A DNA stretch of 64,000 nt from the NCBI GenBank assembly GCA_035550795.1, contig DASZOL010000029.1:19414-83413 (forward strand). The letters are read 5' to 3'. The position numbers and the translations under genes were made by a program. Positions 33,844 through 41,670 of this stretch are shown piece after piece; the first letter of the stretch is position 1; every line of letters starts with the position of its first letter. This DNA is from DASRDR01 sp035550795. Its GTDB lineage: Bacteria > Methylomirabilota > Methylomirabilia > Rokubacteriales > DASRDR01. The notes under the pieces are model-generated. The model was given only the letters and a program-made list of their open reading frames with translations. It was not told the origin of the DNA and made no database searches.

Positions 33844-35040
33844 CTAGCTGCCGATCCGCGAGAGGGCCCGGATGGCCGGCTGGTACCCTGGGTAGAGTGC
33901 GACCGCGCGATTGAAGGCGGTGCGCGCCTCCCCGCGTCGTCCCTGCACGGCGAGGAGGTAGCCCTGAAGTGTGGCGAACTGGGCCTGGTCCGCGAGCTGG
34001 ATCGCCGCGTCGATCTCGCGCTGGGCCTCCGCGAGCTTCTGCCGCACGACGCTGTCTTGCTTCTGCTCGTTCGCCTGGAAGGCCTGGCCGAACGCCTGGA
34101 GGGCCCGGTCGTACCGGGCGTAGGCGGGCGCCAGGCGGCGGATCGGCTCCGTCTGTCGGAGCCAGCGGTCGGCGTGGCGCCCGTCTCCCTCGATCCGCAC
34201 CTCGCTCGCCGGAAGCGTCTTGACGTATGCCTCGATCTCGGCAACGCGCTCCTCGTGTCGCGGATGCGTCGAGAGGATCTGCGACATGGCCGAAGGATCT
34301 CCCCGGCGCTGGCCCAGGTTCGCGAGATGCGCGTCGATCGCACGATTCAGCACCTCGTGGGAGCGGGTCGCCTCGCGCGGATCATAGCCCGCGCGCCCCA
34401 TGTACAGCGCGCCGAGCGTGTCGGCCTGGAGCTCCTGGCCGCGGTCGTAGCTGAGCAGGAGCAGCTGCGTGCCCGCACCGGCGGCACCGACCGCCAGGCC
34501 GCCGAGGGCGCCGAGCCCCACCACGTCGGCGGCGACGCCAAGGATGCCGACGCCTGTGCTGCCCAGAGTAGCCCGGCTCTGGCGCGCCGCGCTGTGACGC
34601 GCCGCGACGTGTCCCATCTCGTGCCCCATGACGAAGGCAAACTGTGCCTCGTTCTCCAGGTACTGGAGAAGGCCACGGTTCATCGCCGTGTGCCCGGGGA
34701 TCGCCCACGCGTTCGGCTCCGAGGCGCTCTCGAGCGTGAAGTCGACTGGCAGATTCGAGCGGTGGGATACCTGGTGGAGCTTCCGCACGATTCCGGCCAG
34801 GTAGCCCTGTGCCGCCGAATCGATGCGGAGCGGGCCGCCCTGCTGCCAGGCGAGCTGGCTGAATGCCTGCTTGCCGAGCTGGAGCTCCTCCTCCTCCGAG
34901 AGGAGCATCAACTCGGACTGGCCCGTGACTGGATTGGTCGCGCAGCCGGCTGCGAGACCACCGAACGCAGCGGCCCCGAACCCCCGGAGGAGATGGCGTC
35001 GGGACACCTCGACCAGGAGCTGGCGAGCTCGCGACTTCAC
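33844..35040 (-). CDS. M48 metallopeptidase lipoprotein (BepA/LoiP-like)
   Basis: 398 residues from the GTG at 35040. N-terminus SRRHLLRGFGAAAFGGLAAGC has twin arginines and a lipobox (LAAGC), so it is probably a lipoprotein, perhaps Tat-exported. Zinc motif HEMGH and third ligand in QELQADTLG are present. A TPR-like helical tail (about residues 290-398, e.g. ALQAFGQAFQANEQKQ, GRRGEARTAFNRAVALYPG) resembles BepA, which acts in outer-membrane protein quality control. A longer open frame upstream was rejected since it has no signal peptide. Confidence 0.88.
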   Translation of the reverse strand: MKSRARQLLVEVSRRHLLRGFGAAAFGGLAAGCATNPVTGQSELMLLSEEEELQLGKQAFSQLAWQQGGPLRIDSAAQGYLAGIVRKLHQVSHRSNLPVDFTLESASEPNAWAIPGHTAMNRGLLQYLENEAQFAFVMGHEMGHVAARHSAARQSRATLGSTGVGILGVAADVVGLGALGGLAVGAAGAGTQLLLLSYDRGQELQADTLGALYMGRAGYDPREATRSHEVLNRAIDAHLANLGQRRGDPSAMSQILSTHPRHEERVAEIEAYVKTLPASEVRIEGDGRHADRWLRQTEPIRRLAPAYARYDRALQAFGQAFQANEQKQDSVVRQKLAEAQREIDAAIQLADQAQFATLQGYLLAVQGRRGEARTAFNRAVALYPGYQPAIRALSRIGS

Positions 35041-35239
35041 CCATCCATGAGTGTCCCCGGTGGGCCCCCGTGTCAAGCCGGGGAACGAGCGCGGAGGAAC
35101 GCGCAGACCCAGGGCGCACGACGGGGCCGCGCCTTCCGGAGGTCGGGCCCGCAGGCTAGACTGATGGCACGCGGTGCACCCGCGCGACTGCCGGCACCAG
35201 CGGTTTCCCCGAGCTCCCGACCCGGCCAGGAGGCACGCC

Positions 35240-36685
35240 ATGCACACGAGCGAGGTCTTCATCGGCGGCCAGTGGCGGCCGCCCGCGTCCGGCGAGACGT
35301 ACGCGACCATTAACCCCGCCACGGAGAAAGTGAGCGCCCAGGTCGCGAAGGGCGGCGAGCGGGACGTCGACCTCGCCGTCCAGGCGGCGCGGCGCGCCTT
35401 CGACCACGGCCCGTGGCCCCGGACGGCCGCCGCCGAGCGCGCACGTATCCTGTGGAAGCTCGCTGACCTGATCAGCGCCAACCTGGACGAGATGGCGCGG
35501 CTCGAGAGCGTCAACACGGGCAAGACGCTCTTCGACTCCGGGAAGGTGGAGCTCCCGTTCGCCGCGGAGGTCTTCCGCTACTACGCGGGCTGGACGACCA
35601 AGATCCACGGGGAGACGCTGAACCTCCGCGACGGTGCCTTCACCTTCACGCTTCGCCAGCCTCTGGGCGTGGTCGGCGCGATCGTCCCGTGGAACTTCCC
35701 GTTCCTGCTCGCCTCCTGGAAGATCGCCCCCGCGCTGGCCGCCGGCAACACGGTCGTCCTGAAGCCCGCCTCCTTCACGCCCCTGACCGCTCTCCGCTTC
35801 GCCGAGCTCACGCAGGAGGCCGGACTCCCCGAGGGCGTGTTCAACGTGGTGACGGGGCCGGGGGGAAAGGTGGGCATGGCGCTCGTGCGCCACGCCGGCG
35901 TCGACAAGATCGCCTTCACGGGCTCGACTGACGTCGGCAAGGGCATCATGAAGGAGGCCGCGGGATCGCTCAAGCGCGTGTCTCTCGAGCTCGGCGGGAA
36001 GTCGCCCAACGTCGTCTTCGCGGATGCCGACCTCGAGGCGGCCCTCCGGGGCGCGCTGACCGGGATCTTCTACAACAAGGGCGAGGTCTGCGCGGCCGGC
36101 TCGCGGCTCCTCGTGGAGCAGCGGGTCCACGACGAGTTCGTTGGAAAGCTGGTCGACCGGGTCAAGGGCCTCAAGATCGGCGACCCGATGGACAAGGGAA
36201 CGCGGATGGGTCCGGTGGTCTCGGCCCAGCAGCTCGAGACGGTGCTGGGCTACGTCGAGGCGGGACGGCGGGAGGGGGCGACGCTGGCGGCCGGCGGCGA
36301 GCGCGCCCGGGTGGGCGACGGGCGCGGCTACTTCCTGCAGCCCACGGTCTTCACGGGCGTCCGCAACACCATGCGCATCGCCCGCGAGGAGATCTTCGGG
36401 CCGGTCCTGTCGGTCATCCCGTTCAAGGACGCGGAGGACGCCGTGGCGCAGGGGAACGAGACGTTCTACGGGCTCGCCGCCGCCGTGTGGACGCGGGACG
36501 TCGGCAAGGCGCTCCGGGTCGCCCGGGCGCTCCGGGCCGGCACCGTCTGGGTCAACGCGTACAACCTCTACGACGCCGCCCTGCCTTTCGGCGGCTTCAA
36601 GGAGTCCGGGTTCGGGCGGGAGCTCGGCCAGGCAGGCCTGGACATCTACACCGAGGTCAAGAGCGTGTGGGTGGACATCTCGTAG
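35240..36685 (+). CDS. NAD(P)-dependent aldehyde dehydrogenase
   Basis: 481 residues from ATG 35240. Catalytic Cys is in NKGEVCAAGSRLL, general base Glu in LELGGKSPN, cofactor loop FTGSTDVGKGI and PWNFPF. Betaine/aldehyde dehydrogenase superfamily, with the C-terminal VWVNAYNLYDAALPFGGFKESGFGRELG. The substrate cannot be told; no partner alcohol dehydrogenase or amine oxidase is adjacent. Confidence 0.92.
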   Translation: MHTSEVFIGGQWRPPASGETYATINPATEKVSAQVAKGGERDVDLAVQAARRAFDHGPWPRTAAAERARILWKLADLISANLDEMARLESVNTGKTLFDSGKVELPFAAEVFRYYAGWTTKIHGETLNLRDGAFTFTLRQPLGVVGAIVPWNFPFLLASWKIAPALAAGNTVVLKPASFTPLTALRFAELTQEAGLPEGVFNVVTGPGGKVGMALVRHAGVDKIAFTGSTDVGKGIMKEAAGSLKRVSLELGGKSPNVVFADADLEAALRGALTGIFYNKGEVCAAGSRLLVEQRVHDEFVGKLVDRVKGLKIGDPMDKGTRMGPVVSAQQLETVLGYVEAGRREGATLAAGGERARVGDGRGYFLQPTVFTGVRNTMRIAREEIFGPVLSVIPFKDAEDAVAQGNETFYGLAAAVWTRDVGKALRVARALRAGTVWVNAYNLYDAALPFGGFKESGFGRELGQAGLDIYTEVKSVWVDIS

Positions 36686-36714
36686 TAGACCCGACGGCCG
36701 GATCAGGCGGGCGG

Positions 36715-36970
36715 GAGATCGGTCTTTGCGAGTCGCCGCCGACGAAGAGGAGGGGTCGCTCAGCGAGACGCGCGACCGCGTAGGTAACGGCTCCAGGAAG
36801 CGTCGCAGCGCCTGGCCGCGGTCCGGGCGGACGATGCGCAGGGCGAGCTGCACCCTGCTCCTGGAGCGCGACGTTCACGGCCCGCGTCTTGCTCTCGCCC
36901 GTCATTGCACGCCACCTCCGGGGGTAGCCGCTCCGCCTCTCGGTCGTCGATGTTCAGGCAATCACCTCGG
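36715..36970 (-). pseudogene. Decayed vapBC-type toxin-antitoxin relic
   Basis: On the minus strand three frames in order give pieces of one Rv0623-like antitoxin: LNIDDREAERLPPEVA (near 36960-36910), then TGESKTRAVNVALQEQ (near 36905-36850), then LALRIVRPDRGQALRRFLE (near 36850-36795). After that the sequence jumps to TYAVARLAERPLLFVGGDSQ (near 36790-36725), which looks like the C-terminal end of the cognate PIN toxin. No single frame joins them, so the locus has frameshifts and a large internal deletion. The family match is from memory of conserved motifs. Confidence 0.6.
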
Positions 36971-36985
36971 CGCGAAAGGTCAATC

Positions 36986-37014
36986 TTGACAATCCCGATG
37001 AAGATGGGTAGTTT
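36986..37014 (+). promoter_or_regulatory. Candidate promoter of the zinc-ribbon gene
   Basis: TTGACA at 36986-36991 is a perfect -35 box; 17 bp later TAGTTT (37009-37014) is a weak -10. The predicted transcript would start within a few bases of the ATG at 37021, so the message may be leaderless; no Shine-Dalgarno is seen. Confidence 0.45.
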
Positions 37015-37020
37015 GCCCAC

Positions 37021-37227
37021 ATGGCCGACGGTGACCTGGTGAAGGCGCTTGGGGGAATCGACGGCCGACGGTGTCCCACCTGCCGCACGAAGATCGTCGT
37101 CCCTGAGCCGGACGGGCTCGTCGTGAAGAACGCGATCCTGCGCGTGAGCGCCCGGACCGGCCGCGCGGCGGCCAAGTGTCCCCGCTGCAAGAGCTGGGTG
37201 GAGGTGCCCCTGAACTTCAAGGAGTAG
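37021..37227 (+). CDS. Small zinc-ribbon protein
   Basis: 68 residues. Two CPxC pairs, CPTC and CPRC, about 35 residues apart, should bind one zinc ion and hold a two-stranded ribbon, with IVVPEPDGLVVKNAILRVSARTG between. Such mini-ribbons are often nucleic-acid or protein binding, but function is unknown. It is followed by a strong hairpin, so it is a single-gene transcript. Confidence 0.75.
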   Translation: MADGDLVKALGGIDGRRCPTCRTKIVVPEPDGLVVKNAILRVSARTGRAAAKCPRCKSWVEVPLNFKE

Positions 37228-37275
37228 ACCGGCTCCGAGACAGGCCAGCACGGCGCAAGTCGGACGAGACAAGAC

Positions 37276-37321
37276 GAAAGCCGAGCGGCGCGGGCTTCAA
37301 GAGCCCCCGCCCTCGGCTTTC
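37276..37321 (+). terminator. Terminator-like hairpin after the zinc-ribbon gene
   Basis: A perfect 10-bp outer stem (GAAAGCCGAG 37276-37285, CTCGGCTTTC 37312-37321) extends inward through a nearly perfect GC-rich stem to a small loop. It is 48 nt after the stop. The T-tract is only partial (GGCTTTCGCGCTTTC). Confidence 0.65.
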
Positions 37322-37369
37322 GCGCTTTCAACCCGCGGCTCCGCGAAGGAGCCCGGAAGGAGGACCCAG

Positions 37370-37861
37370 ATGAGCGTGACGGACGAGCTTCTCCGGAACA
37401 ACGAGCGCTACGCAGGATCCTTCACGAAGGGCTCCCTGCCGCTGCCCCCTGCCAAGCCCGTCGCGGTGGTGGGGTGCATGGACGCGCGGCTCGACCTCCA
37501 CGAGCTCCTCGGGCTCGACGAGGGCGACGCCCACGTGATCCGGAACGCGGGCGGCGTGATCACCGAGGACGCGATCCGCTCGCTCGTGATCTCGCAGCGG
37601 CTCCTCGGCACGCGCGAGATCATCCTGATCCACCACTCGGACTGCGGGATGCTCACCTTCTCCGACGAGGCGCTGAAGCGCGACATCCAGGCGGAAACGG
37701 GCATCCGCCCCCCTTTCGCTCTCGAGCCGTTCTCCGATCTCGACGAGGACGTGCGCCAGTCGCTCGCCCGCGTGCGGGGGAACCCGTTCGTGCCGCACCG
37801 GGAGGGGGTGCGCGGCTTCGTCTACGACGTTCGCACCGGGCGCCTCCGCGAGGTGAAGTAG
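37370..37861 (+). CDS. Beta-carbonic anhydrase
   Basis: 163 residues, a short beta-class (type II) enzyme. Zinc ligands Cys36 (CMDAR, with the Asp38-Arg40 dyad), His89 and Cys92 (HHSDCG) are all present. It interconverts CO2 and bicarbonate in the cytoplasm. RBS GGAAGGAGG lies 8 nt before the ATG. It is transcriptionally isolated between two hairpins. Confidence 0.93.
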   Translation: MSVTDELLRNNERYAGSFTKGSLPLPPAKPVAVVGCMDARLDLHELLGLDEGDAHVIRNAGGVITEDAIRSLVISQRLLGTREIILIHHSDCGMLTFSDEALKRDIQAETGIRPPFALEPFSDLDEDVRQSLARVRGNPFVPHREGVRGFVYDVRTGRLREVK

Positions 37862-37887
37862 CCCCTCCCGCGGGGAACCGTCCATTC

Positions 37888-37914
37888 GGCGGGGGCGGGC
37901 GATCCGCCCCCGCC
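37888..37914 (+). terminator. Hairpin after the carbonic anhydrase gene
   Basis: Perfect 11-bp stem (GGCGGGGGCGG 37888-37898, CCGCCCCCGCC 37904-37914) with a 5-nt loop, 26 nt after the stop. There is no T-tract, but the stability and place fit a transcription end. Confidence 0.5.
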
Positions 37915-38097
37915 CGGGGCTTGCGCGTCGGACCGGCGTCCGATCTGACAAGAGCATTCACGCGGGGCTGGCCGGATACGGCCGTCAGATCCCGGACCAT
38001 CCAGCCGGAAAAACGGCTCGCACGGGTGCTCTTCCCGGAGCCACCCGGCCGACGTGCATGGGCAAGCGCTCATTGAGGGAGCGTCATCATGATCCAG

Positions 38098-38127
38098 TTG
38101 ACACCAGCATCATGAACAATGTACCTT
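38098..38127 (+). promoter_or_regulatory. Candidate promoter of the RHH-PIN operon
   Basis: TTGACA (38098-38103) and TACCTT (38122-38127) are 18 bp apart. Predicted transcription start is close to the ATG at 38135, again suggesting a leaderless message. The inverted repeat at 38111-38137 covers the spacer, -10 and start codon. Confidence 0.45.
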
Positions 38128-38137
38128 CTTGTTCATG
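38111..38137. promoter_or_regulatory. Palindromic operator overlapping the antitoxin start
   Basis: A perfect 9-bp inverted repeat, CATGAACAA (38111-38119) and TTGTTCATG (38129-38137), with a 9-bp spacer. The right arm contains the antitoxin ATG. RHH antitoxins repress their own operons by binding such sites. Confidence 0.65.
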
Positions 38138-38422
38138 GCACGCCCCGTTCAGGTCTATCTCGACGACCGGGACATCGAGCAGCTCGACGCCTGGGCACGC
38201 GAGCGCGGGTGGACGAAGTCCCAGGCCGTCCGGGTGGCGATCCGGGCCCTGACTCGCCGGCCGGCCGATGATCCGCTCCTCGAGCTGAGCGGCGACCTCG
38301 ACGGGCTCCCCGAGGACCTCAGCGTGAACTTCAGACGCTATCTGAACGAGACGTACGTTGCCGAGCCCTCCGCCTCCTACCGGGCGCGACGCCGGCGATC
38401 ACGACCGCCTGTTCGTCGATAG
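38135..38422 (+). CDS. Ribbon-helix-helix antitoxin (VapB-like)
   Basis: 95 residues from ATG 38135; a TTG six bases upstream (38129) is also in frame. The N-terminal RHH motif reads PVQVYLDDRDIEQLDAWARERGWTKSQAVRVAIRAL, a strand plus two helices for DNA binding. The C-terminal part (LSVNFRRYLNETYVAEPSASY) would wrap the toxin, and the last residues are Arg-rich. It overlaps the PIN gene by 65 nt. Autorepression through the palindrome at its start is likely. Confidence 0.85.
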   Translation: MARPVQVYLDDRDIEQLDAWARERGWTKSQAVRVAIRALTRRPADDPLLELSGDLDGLPEDLSVNFRRYLNETYVAEPSASYRARRRRSRPPVRR

Positions 38423-38816
38423 CGGCGCCTGGATCGCGCTGCGAAACCGGCGCGACCAGCACCACGCCGAGGCGGACCAGCTGTTCCGGGAGACATTGCG
38501 GCGACGAATACGCCTCGTCACGACCAACCTCATCCTCGCCGAGGTCCACCGCCTGACCCTTTTCCGCGTCGGTATCGAGGCCGCGGCCAGACTGCTGGAT
38601 AGGATCGACGAGAGTCCGAGCGTGACGGTGCACTTCGCCGCCGCCGAGGACCACGCGGCCGCGCGCCGCTGGCTCGTGCGGCTGGCGCCTCGCCCGGTGA
38701 CCTATGCGGACGCCGTCAGCTTCTCGGTGATGGAGTCGTTCGGATGCACCCGCGTGCTCGGCTTCGATCAGGACTTCGAGGTCGCCGGGTTCGAGCTCTG
38801 GCGATCGCCCGTCTGA
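38358..38816 (+). CDS. PIN-domain toxin (VapC-like ribonuclease)
   Basis: 152 residues using the TTG at 38358, the only start before the conserved domain; this gives a long overlap with the antitoxin. The four acidic PIN residues are visible: Asp21 (LFVDSGAWIAL), Glu62 (LAEVHR), Asp118 (TYADAVSF) and Asp137/139 (LGFDQDF). VapC toxins cleave tRNA or rRNA with Mg2+ when free of antitoxin. An intact, probably active module. Confidence 0.87.
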   Translation: MPSPPPPTGRDAGDHDRLFVDSGAWIALRNRRDQHHAEADQLFRETLRRRIRLVTTNLILAEVHRLTLFRVGIEAAARLLDRIDESPSVTVHFAAAEDHAAARRWLVRLAPRPVTYADAVSFSVMESFGCTRVLGFDQDFEVAGFELWRSPV

Positions 38817-38926
38817 ACGCACCGAGAAGGTGATGTCCCTCGGGCTCATCCTCGCCAACCCGTGGCGTCATCTCATCGTGGGCCGGCGGCCGGAAGATCG
38901 GTCGGCCGCCCTTGTCGCCCGCTGGA

Positions 38927-39303
38927 TCAGCGCTTCGAGACGGTGTTGCTGGTGGCGCTCGTCACCCACATGAGCGCCGTCAAAAGCCACGCCGATGGGA
39001 TTTACGCCGACTGGGACGGTGCAGGGGGCGACGCGCGCGCCGCCGCTCGCCCGTAGCATCGTGACGGTGGGACCACCGAAGTTCGCGACCCAGATGTTGG
39101 CGCCGTCAAGGCCACGCCCTGCGGAACGAGGCCGACCGGGAAGTCCCGGCAGCCACGCGGCAGCTGGTCCCACCGGAGCGTCGCCACCAGGATCGGATCC
39201 AGCGAGCCGCTGCCGGGAGGGCCCGGGGGGCCGGCCGGGCCGGTTGCGCCCACGTCGCCCTTGTCGCCTTTATCTCCCTTGTCGCCCTGCGCCGTAAAAG
39301 GCC
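38927..39303 (-). pseudogene. Remnant of a collagen-like/YVTN beta-propeller protein
   Basis: On the minus strand a collagen-like GDKGDKGDKGDVGATG run (near 39290-39235) continues into LRWDQLPRG and a propeller repeat FPVGLVPQGVA. The next repeat DGANIWVANFGGPTVTMLRAS and NPIGVAFDGAHV is in another frame, and WVTSATSNTVSKR then stop (38929-38927) in a third. Each break is explained by one missing base. The 5' part (signal peptide) and the remaining propeller blades are missing. Confidence 0.75.
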
Positions 39304-39328
39304 ACGGCGGGTGGGCGGTCCTCTGGCC

Positions 39329-39357
39329 CTGACGGGCTCTCCGGCCTCTGCTAGAAT
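39329..39357 (+). promoter_or_regulatory. Promoter of the luciferase-like gene at 39415
   Basis: CTGACG (39329-39334) and TAGAAT (39352-39357) with a 17-bp spacer: 4/6 and 5/6 matches. The transcript would have a leader of about 50 nt with the RBS GGGAGGAGCG before the ATG. Confidence 0.6.
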
Positions 39358-39414
39358 CGCGCCGTCGGCGGCCGCGCTGTCGCGCGACCCGGCCAGCCGC
39401 GGGAGGAGCGCGCC

Positions 39415-40557
39415 ATGATCCGCAAGTTCTCGGTGCTCTACGTCGGCCAGATCGATCTCGACCATGTCGGGCTCGACGGCACCCCCGCCGACCAGCGGCG
39501 CTATCCGAACGAGCGGGTCGTCCAGGCCTATCGCTCGATGGTCGACGTCGCGCGGGTCATGGACGACGCGGGGTACTACTGCCTCTGGACCGCGGAGCAC
39601 CACTTCCAGCGGGAGGGCTACGAGGTCCTCCCGAATCTGATCCTGGTCGGCACCTACCTCGCGGCAGTCACGCGCCGGCTGAAGTTCGGCTGCGCGTTCA
39701 ACATCCTGCCGATGTGGCACCCGATCCGCCTGGCCGAGGACTACGCGGTCGCGGACATCCTCACGGGCGGCCGCGTGATCATGGGCATCGGCCGCGGCTA
39801 CCACACGCGGGAGGTCGAGTCCTTTGGCGCGCCGCTCCTCGACGCGGCGGCCAACCTCGAGCTCTTCGAGGAGCAGTTCGAGCTCATGTGGAAGGCGCTT
39901 CACGACGAGCAGTTCTCGCACCGCGGCAAGCACTACACGGTCCCGCCAGCCGTGAAGTACCGGGGCTACGACCTCTCCGAGGTGACCCTCATCCCCCGCC
40001 CGATCCACCGCCCGGTCGAGATCTGGCAGCCGATCGCGAGCGGCAAGACGATCGATTTCCTCGCCAAGCACGACCTGAAGGGCATGGTCACGCTGAACGG
40101 CGAGCGGATCACCGATCAGGTCTTCCACGCCTACCGGGACGCGTGCGCGCGCCACGGCCGGCAGAAGCAGCTCGGCCAGGACCTTTGCCTCGGCCTGGGG
40201 TTCCACATGGCGGAGACCGTCGAGGACGCGATCCGGCGCGTCGAGCCCGCTCACGACGAGCGCTACAAGTGGTTCGCGCCGTTCGGCTTCGTCCGCTACG
40301 CGGACGAGCAGGGCCGCCCCTGGGGCACGCCGGGCGCGCCGGCGCGCGCGCCGACGATCCGCGAAGGCGTCGCGCAGAAGGCGTGGATGGTCGGCTCCCC
40401 CGCCGACTGCATCGCGCTCGTCCGGGAGTACGAGGCGAAGTATCCCGGACTCGATCAGCTGATGCTCCACTGGCCCGAGGGCATCCCCGCCGCCGCCTTC
40501 ATGGAGCAGCTCCGCTGGTTCGCCCGGGACGTGATGCCTGCCTTTCGCGACCGGTGA
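39415..40557 (+). CDS. LLM-class flavin-dependent oxidoreductase
   Basis: 380 residues, bacterial-luciferase TIM barrel. Motifs CLWTAEHHFQREGYEVLPN and GRVIMGIGRGYHTREVESFG define the LuxA-like group. No sequence similarity to the other oxidoreductase at 21225 beyond the shared fold is obvious. A monooxygenase role is likely, the substrate is unknown. It starts a plus-strand run of four closely spaced genes ending with the HpcH aldolase, which may act together in degradation of an aromatic or sulfonated compound. Confidence 0.9.
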   Translation: MIRKFSVLYVGQIDLDHVGLDGTPADQRRYPNERVVQAYRSMVDVARVMDDAGYYCLWTAEHHFQREGYEVLPNLILVGTYLAAVTRRLKFGCAFNILPMWHPIRLAEDYAVADILTGGRVIMGIGRGYHTREVESFGAPLLDAAANLELFEEQFELMWKALHDEQFSHRGKHYTVPPAVKYRGYDLSEVTLIPRPIHRPVEIWQPIASGKTIDFLAKHDLKGMVTLNGERITDQVFHAYRDACARHGRQKQLGQDLCLGLGFHMAETVEDAIRRVEPAHDERYKWFAPFGFVRYADEQGRPWGTPGAPARAPTIREGVAQKAWMVGSPADCIALVREYEAKYPGLDQLMLHWPEGIPAAAFMEQLRWFARDVMPAFRDR

Positions 40558-40582
40558 CGGCCGGCGCGCGGGAGATCCGAGC

Positions 40583-41371
40583 ATGAGCCGGCATGCGGGG
40601 CCCCCGCCCGACCCGACCGCCCCCCCGCCGGTCCCGGAGCCGACCTACGCGGAGCGCGCGCGCACCCTCGTTCACCGCGCACGGACGGGAACGCTCGCGA
40701 CACTCTCGCGGCGGCACCCGGGGCACCCGTTCGCGTCGCTGATGCCGTACGCGCTCGACGGGCCCGGCCAGCCGCTCTTCCTGATCAGCTCGATGGCGGT
40801 CCATACGCAGAACCTCGCCGGCAACCCCCGGGCGAGCCTCTTCGTCGCTGAGCCGGACTGGACGGGCGATCCCCTCGCCGCCGGGCGGCTCACGCTGATG
40901 GGCGCGGTCACGCCGGTCCCGGCCGACGCCCGGGCGGAGGCGCGCGTCGCGTACCTGGCGTGCCACCCGAACGCCGCGTATTGGGTGGACTTCGAGGACT
41001 TCGCCTTCCACCGCCTCGAGGTCGCGGATCTCTACTTCGTCGGGGGCTTCGCGGCCATGGATTGGATCGACGCGGCGGCCTACCGGGCGGCCCGCGTTGA
41101 TCCCCTGGCGGACGTAGCGGCGGGGATTCTCGAGCACATGAACCGCGACCATCCCGACGCGCTCGTCGTCTACGCCCGGGCGCTCGGGGGCGCCCCCGAC
41201 GCGGAGTCGGCCACGATGGTCGCCGTGGACCGCCTTGGCTTCCGGCTCCGGGTCCGGAGCGGCGGCCGGCTCCACGCCGAGCGGATCCCCTTCCCGGAAG
41301 AGGTGACAAGCGCCGACGACGCCCGTCGCGTCCTGATCCGGATGCTCCAGAACGCGCGCGCTCGCGCCTGA
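40583..41371 (+). CDS. HugZ-like FMN-binding split-barrel protein with DUF2470 domain
   Basis: 262 residues. N-terminal pyridoxamine-phosphate-oxidase-like split barrel (RTGTLATLSRRHPGHPFASLMPYALD) and C-terminal DUF2470 (VAAGILEHMNRDHPDALVVYARAL) form the HugZ architecture. Relatives bind FMN or degrade haem; here the partner gene 25 nt upstream is a flavin oxidoreductase, so flavin binding is plausible. The N-terminal 20 residues are Pro-rich and disordered. Confidence 0.87.
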   Translation: MSRHAGPPPDPTAPPPVPEPTYAERARTLVHRARTGTLATLSRRHPGHPFASLMPYALDGPGQPLFLISSMAVHTQNLAGNPRASLFVAEPDWTGDPLAAGRLTLMGAVTPVPADARAEARVAYLACHPNAAYWVDFEDFAFHRLEVADLYFVGGFAAMDWIDAAAYRAARVDPLADVAAGILEHMNRDHPDALVVYARALGGAPDAESATMVAVDRLGFRLRVRSGGRLHAERIPFPEEVTSADDARRVLIRMLQNARARA

Positions 41372-41388
41372 CTCGGGCTCCGCCGACG

Positions 41389-41670
41389 ATGACCCGGCCC
41401 CGGGAATCCGCCGCCCCGCTGGCGCGCGCCGTGGCGCATCTGGAGGCGCGCGACTGGCAGGCGGCCCACGAGATCGTCCAGCGCGAGAAGTCCGAGCTGG
41501 CCGCCTGGCTCCACGGGATCGTCCACACGCTCGAGGGCGACCTCGACAATGCCCGCTACTGGTACCGCCGCGCCCGCCGGGCTTTCCCGGGCCCGGAGGG
41601 GGTCGGCGCGGAGATCGCCGCGGCGCGCCGCTCGCTGGAGGCGGGCGCCCGAGCCGAGGAGACGCCATGA
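41389..41670 (+). CDS. Small conserved-looking helical protein
   Basis: 93 residues, coupled by a 4-nt ATGA overlap to the aldolase gene. Two TPR-like helices (LARAVAHLEARDWQAAHEIVQ and LEGDLDNARYWYRRARRAFPGPE) with a central AWLHGIVHTLEGD motif. I recall similar about 100-residue hypothetical proteins in other bacteria, no function known. Confidence 0.7.
   Translation: MTRPRESAAPLARAVAHLEARDWQAAHEIVQREKSELAAWLHGIVHTLEGDLDNARYWYRRARRAFPGPEGVGAEIAAARRSLEAGARAEETP

Noticed and set aside
36657..36905. An 82-residue minus-strand ORF starting TGESKTRAVNVALQ as an intact gene
   Set aside because: It begins in the middle of an antitoxin motif and ends in toxin-like sequence; it is better explained as part of the decayed vapBC relic.
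38885..38910. 8-bp hairpin (GGCGGCCG/CGGCCGCC) after the PIN toxin gene as a terminator
   Set aside because: Loop of 10 nt, no T-tract and common composition; kept out of the feature list.
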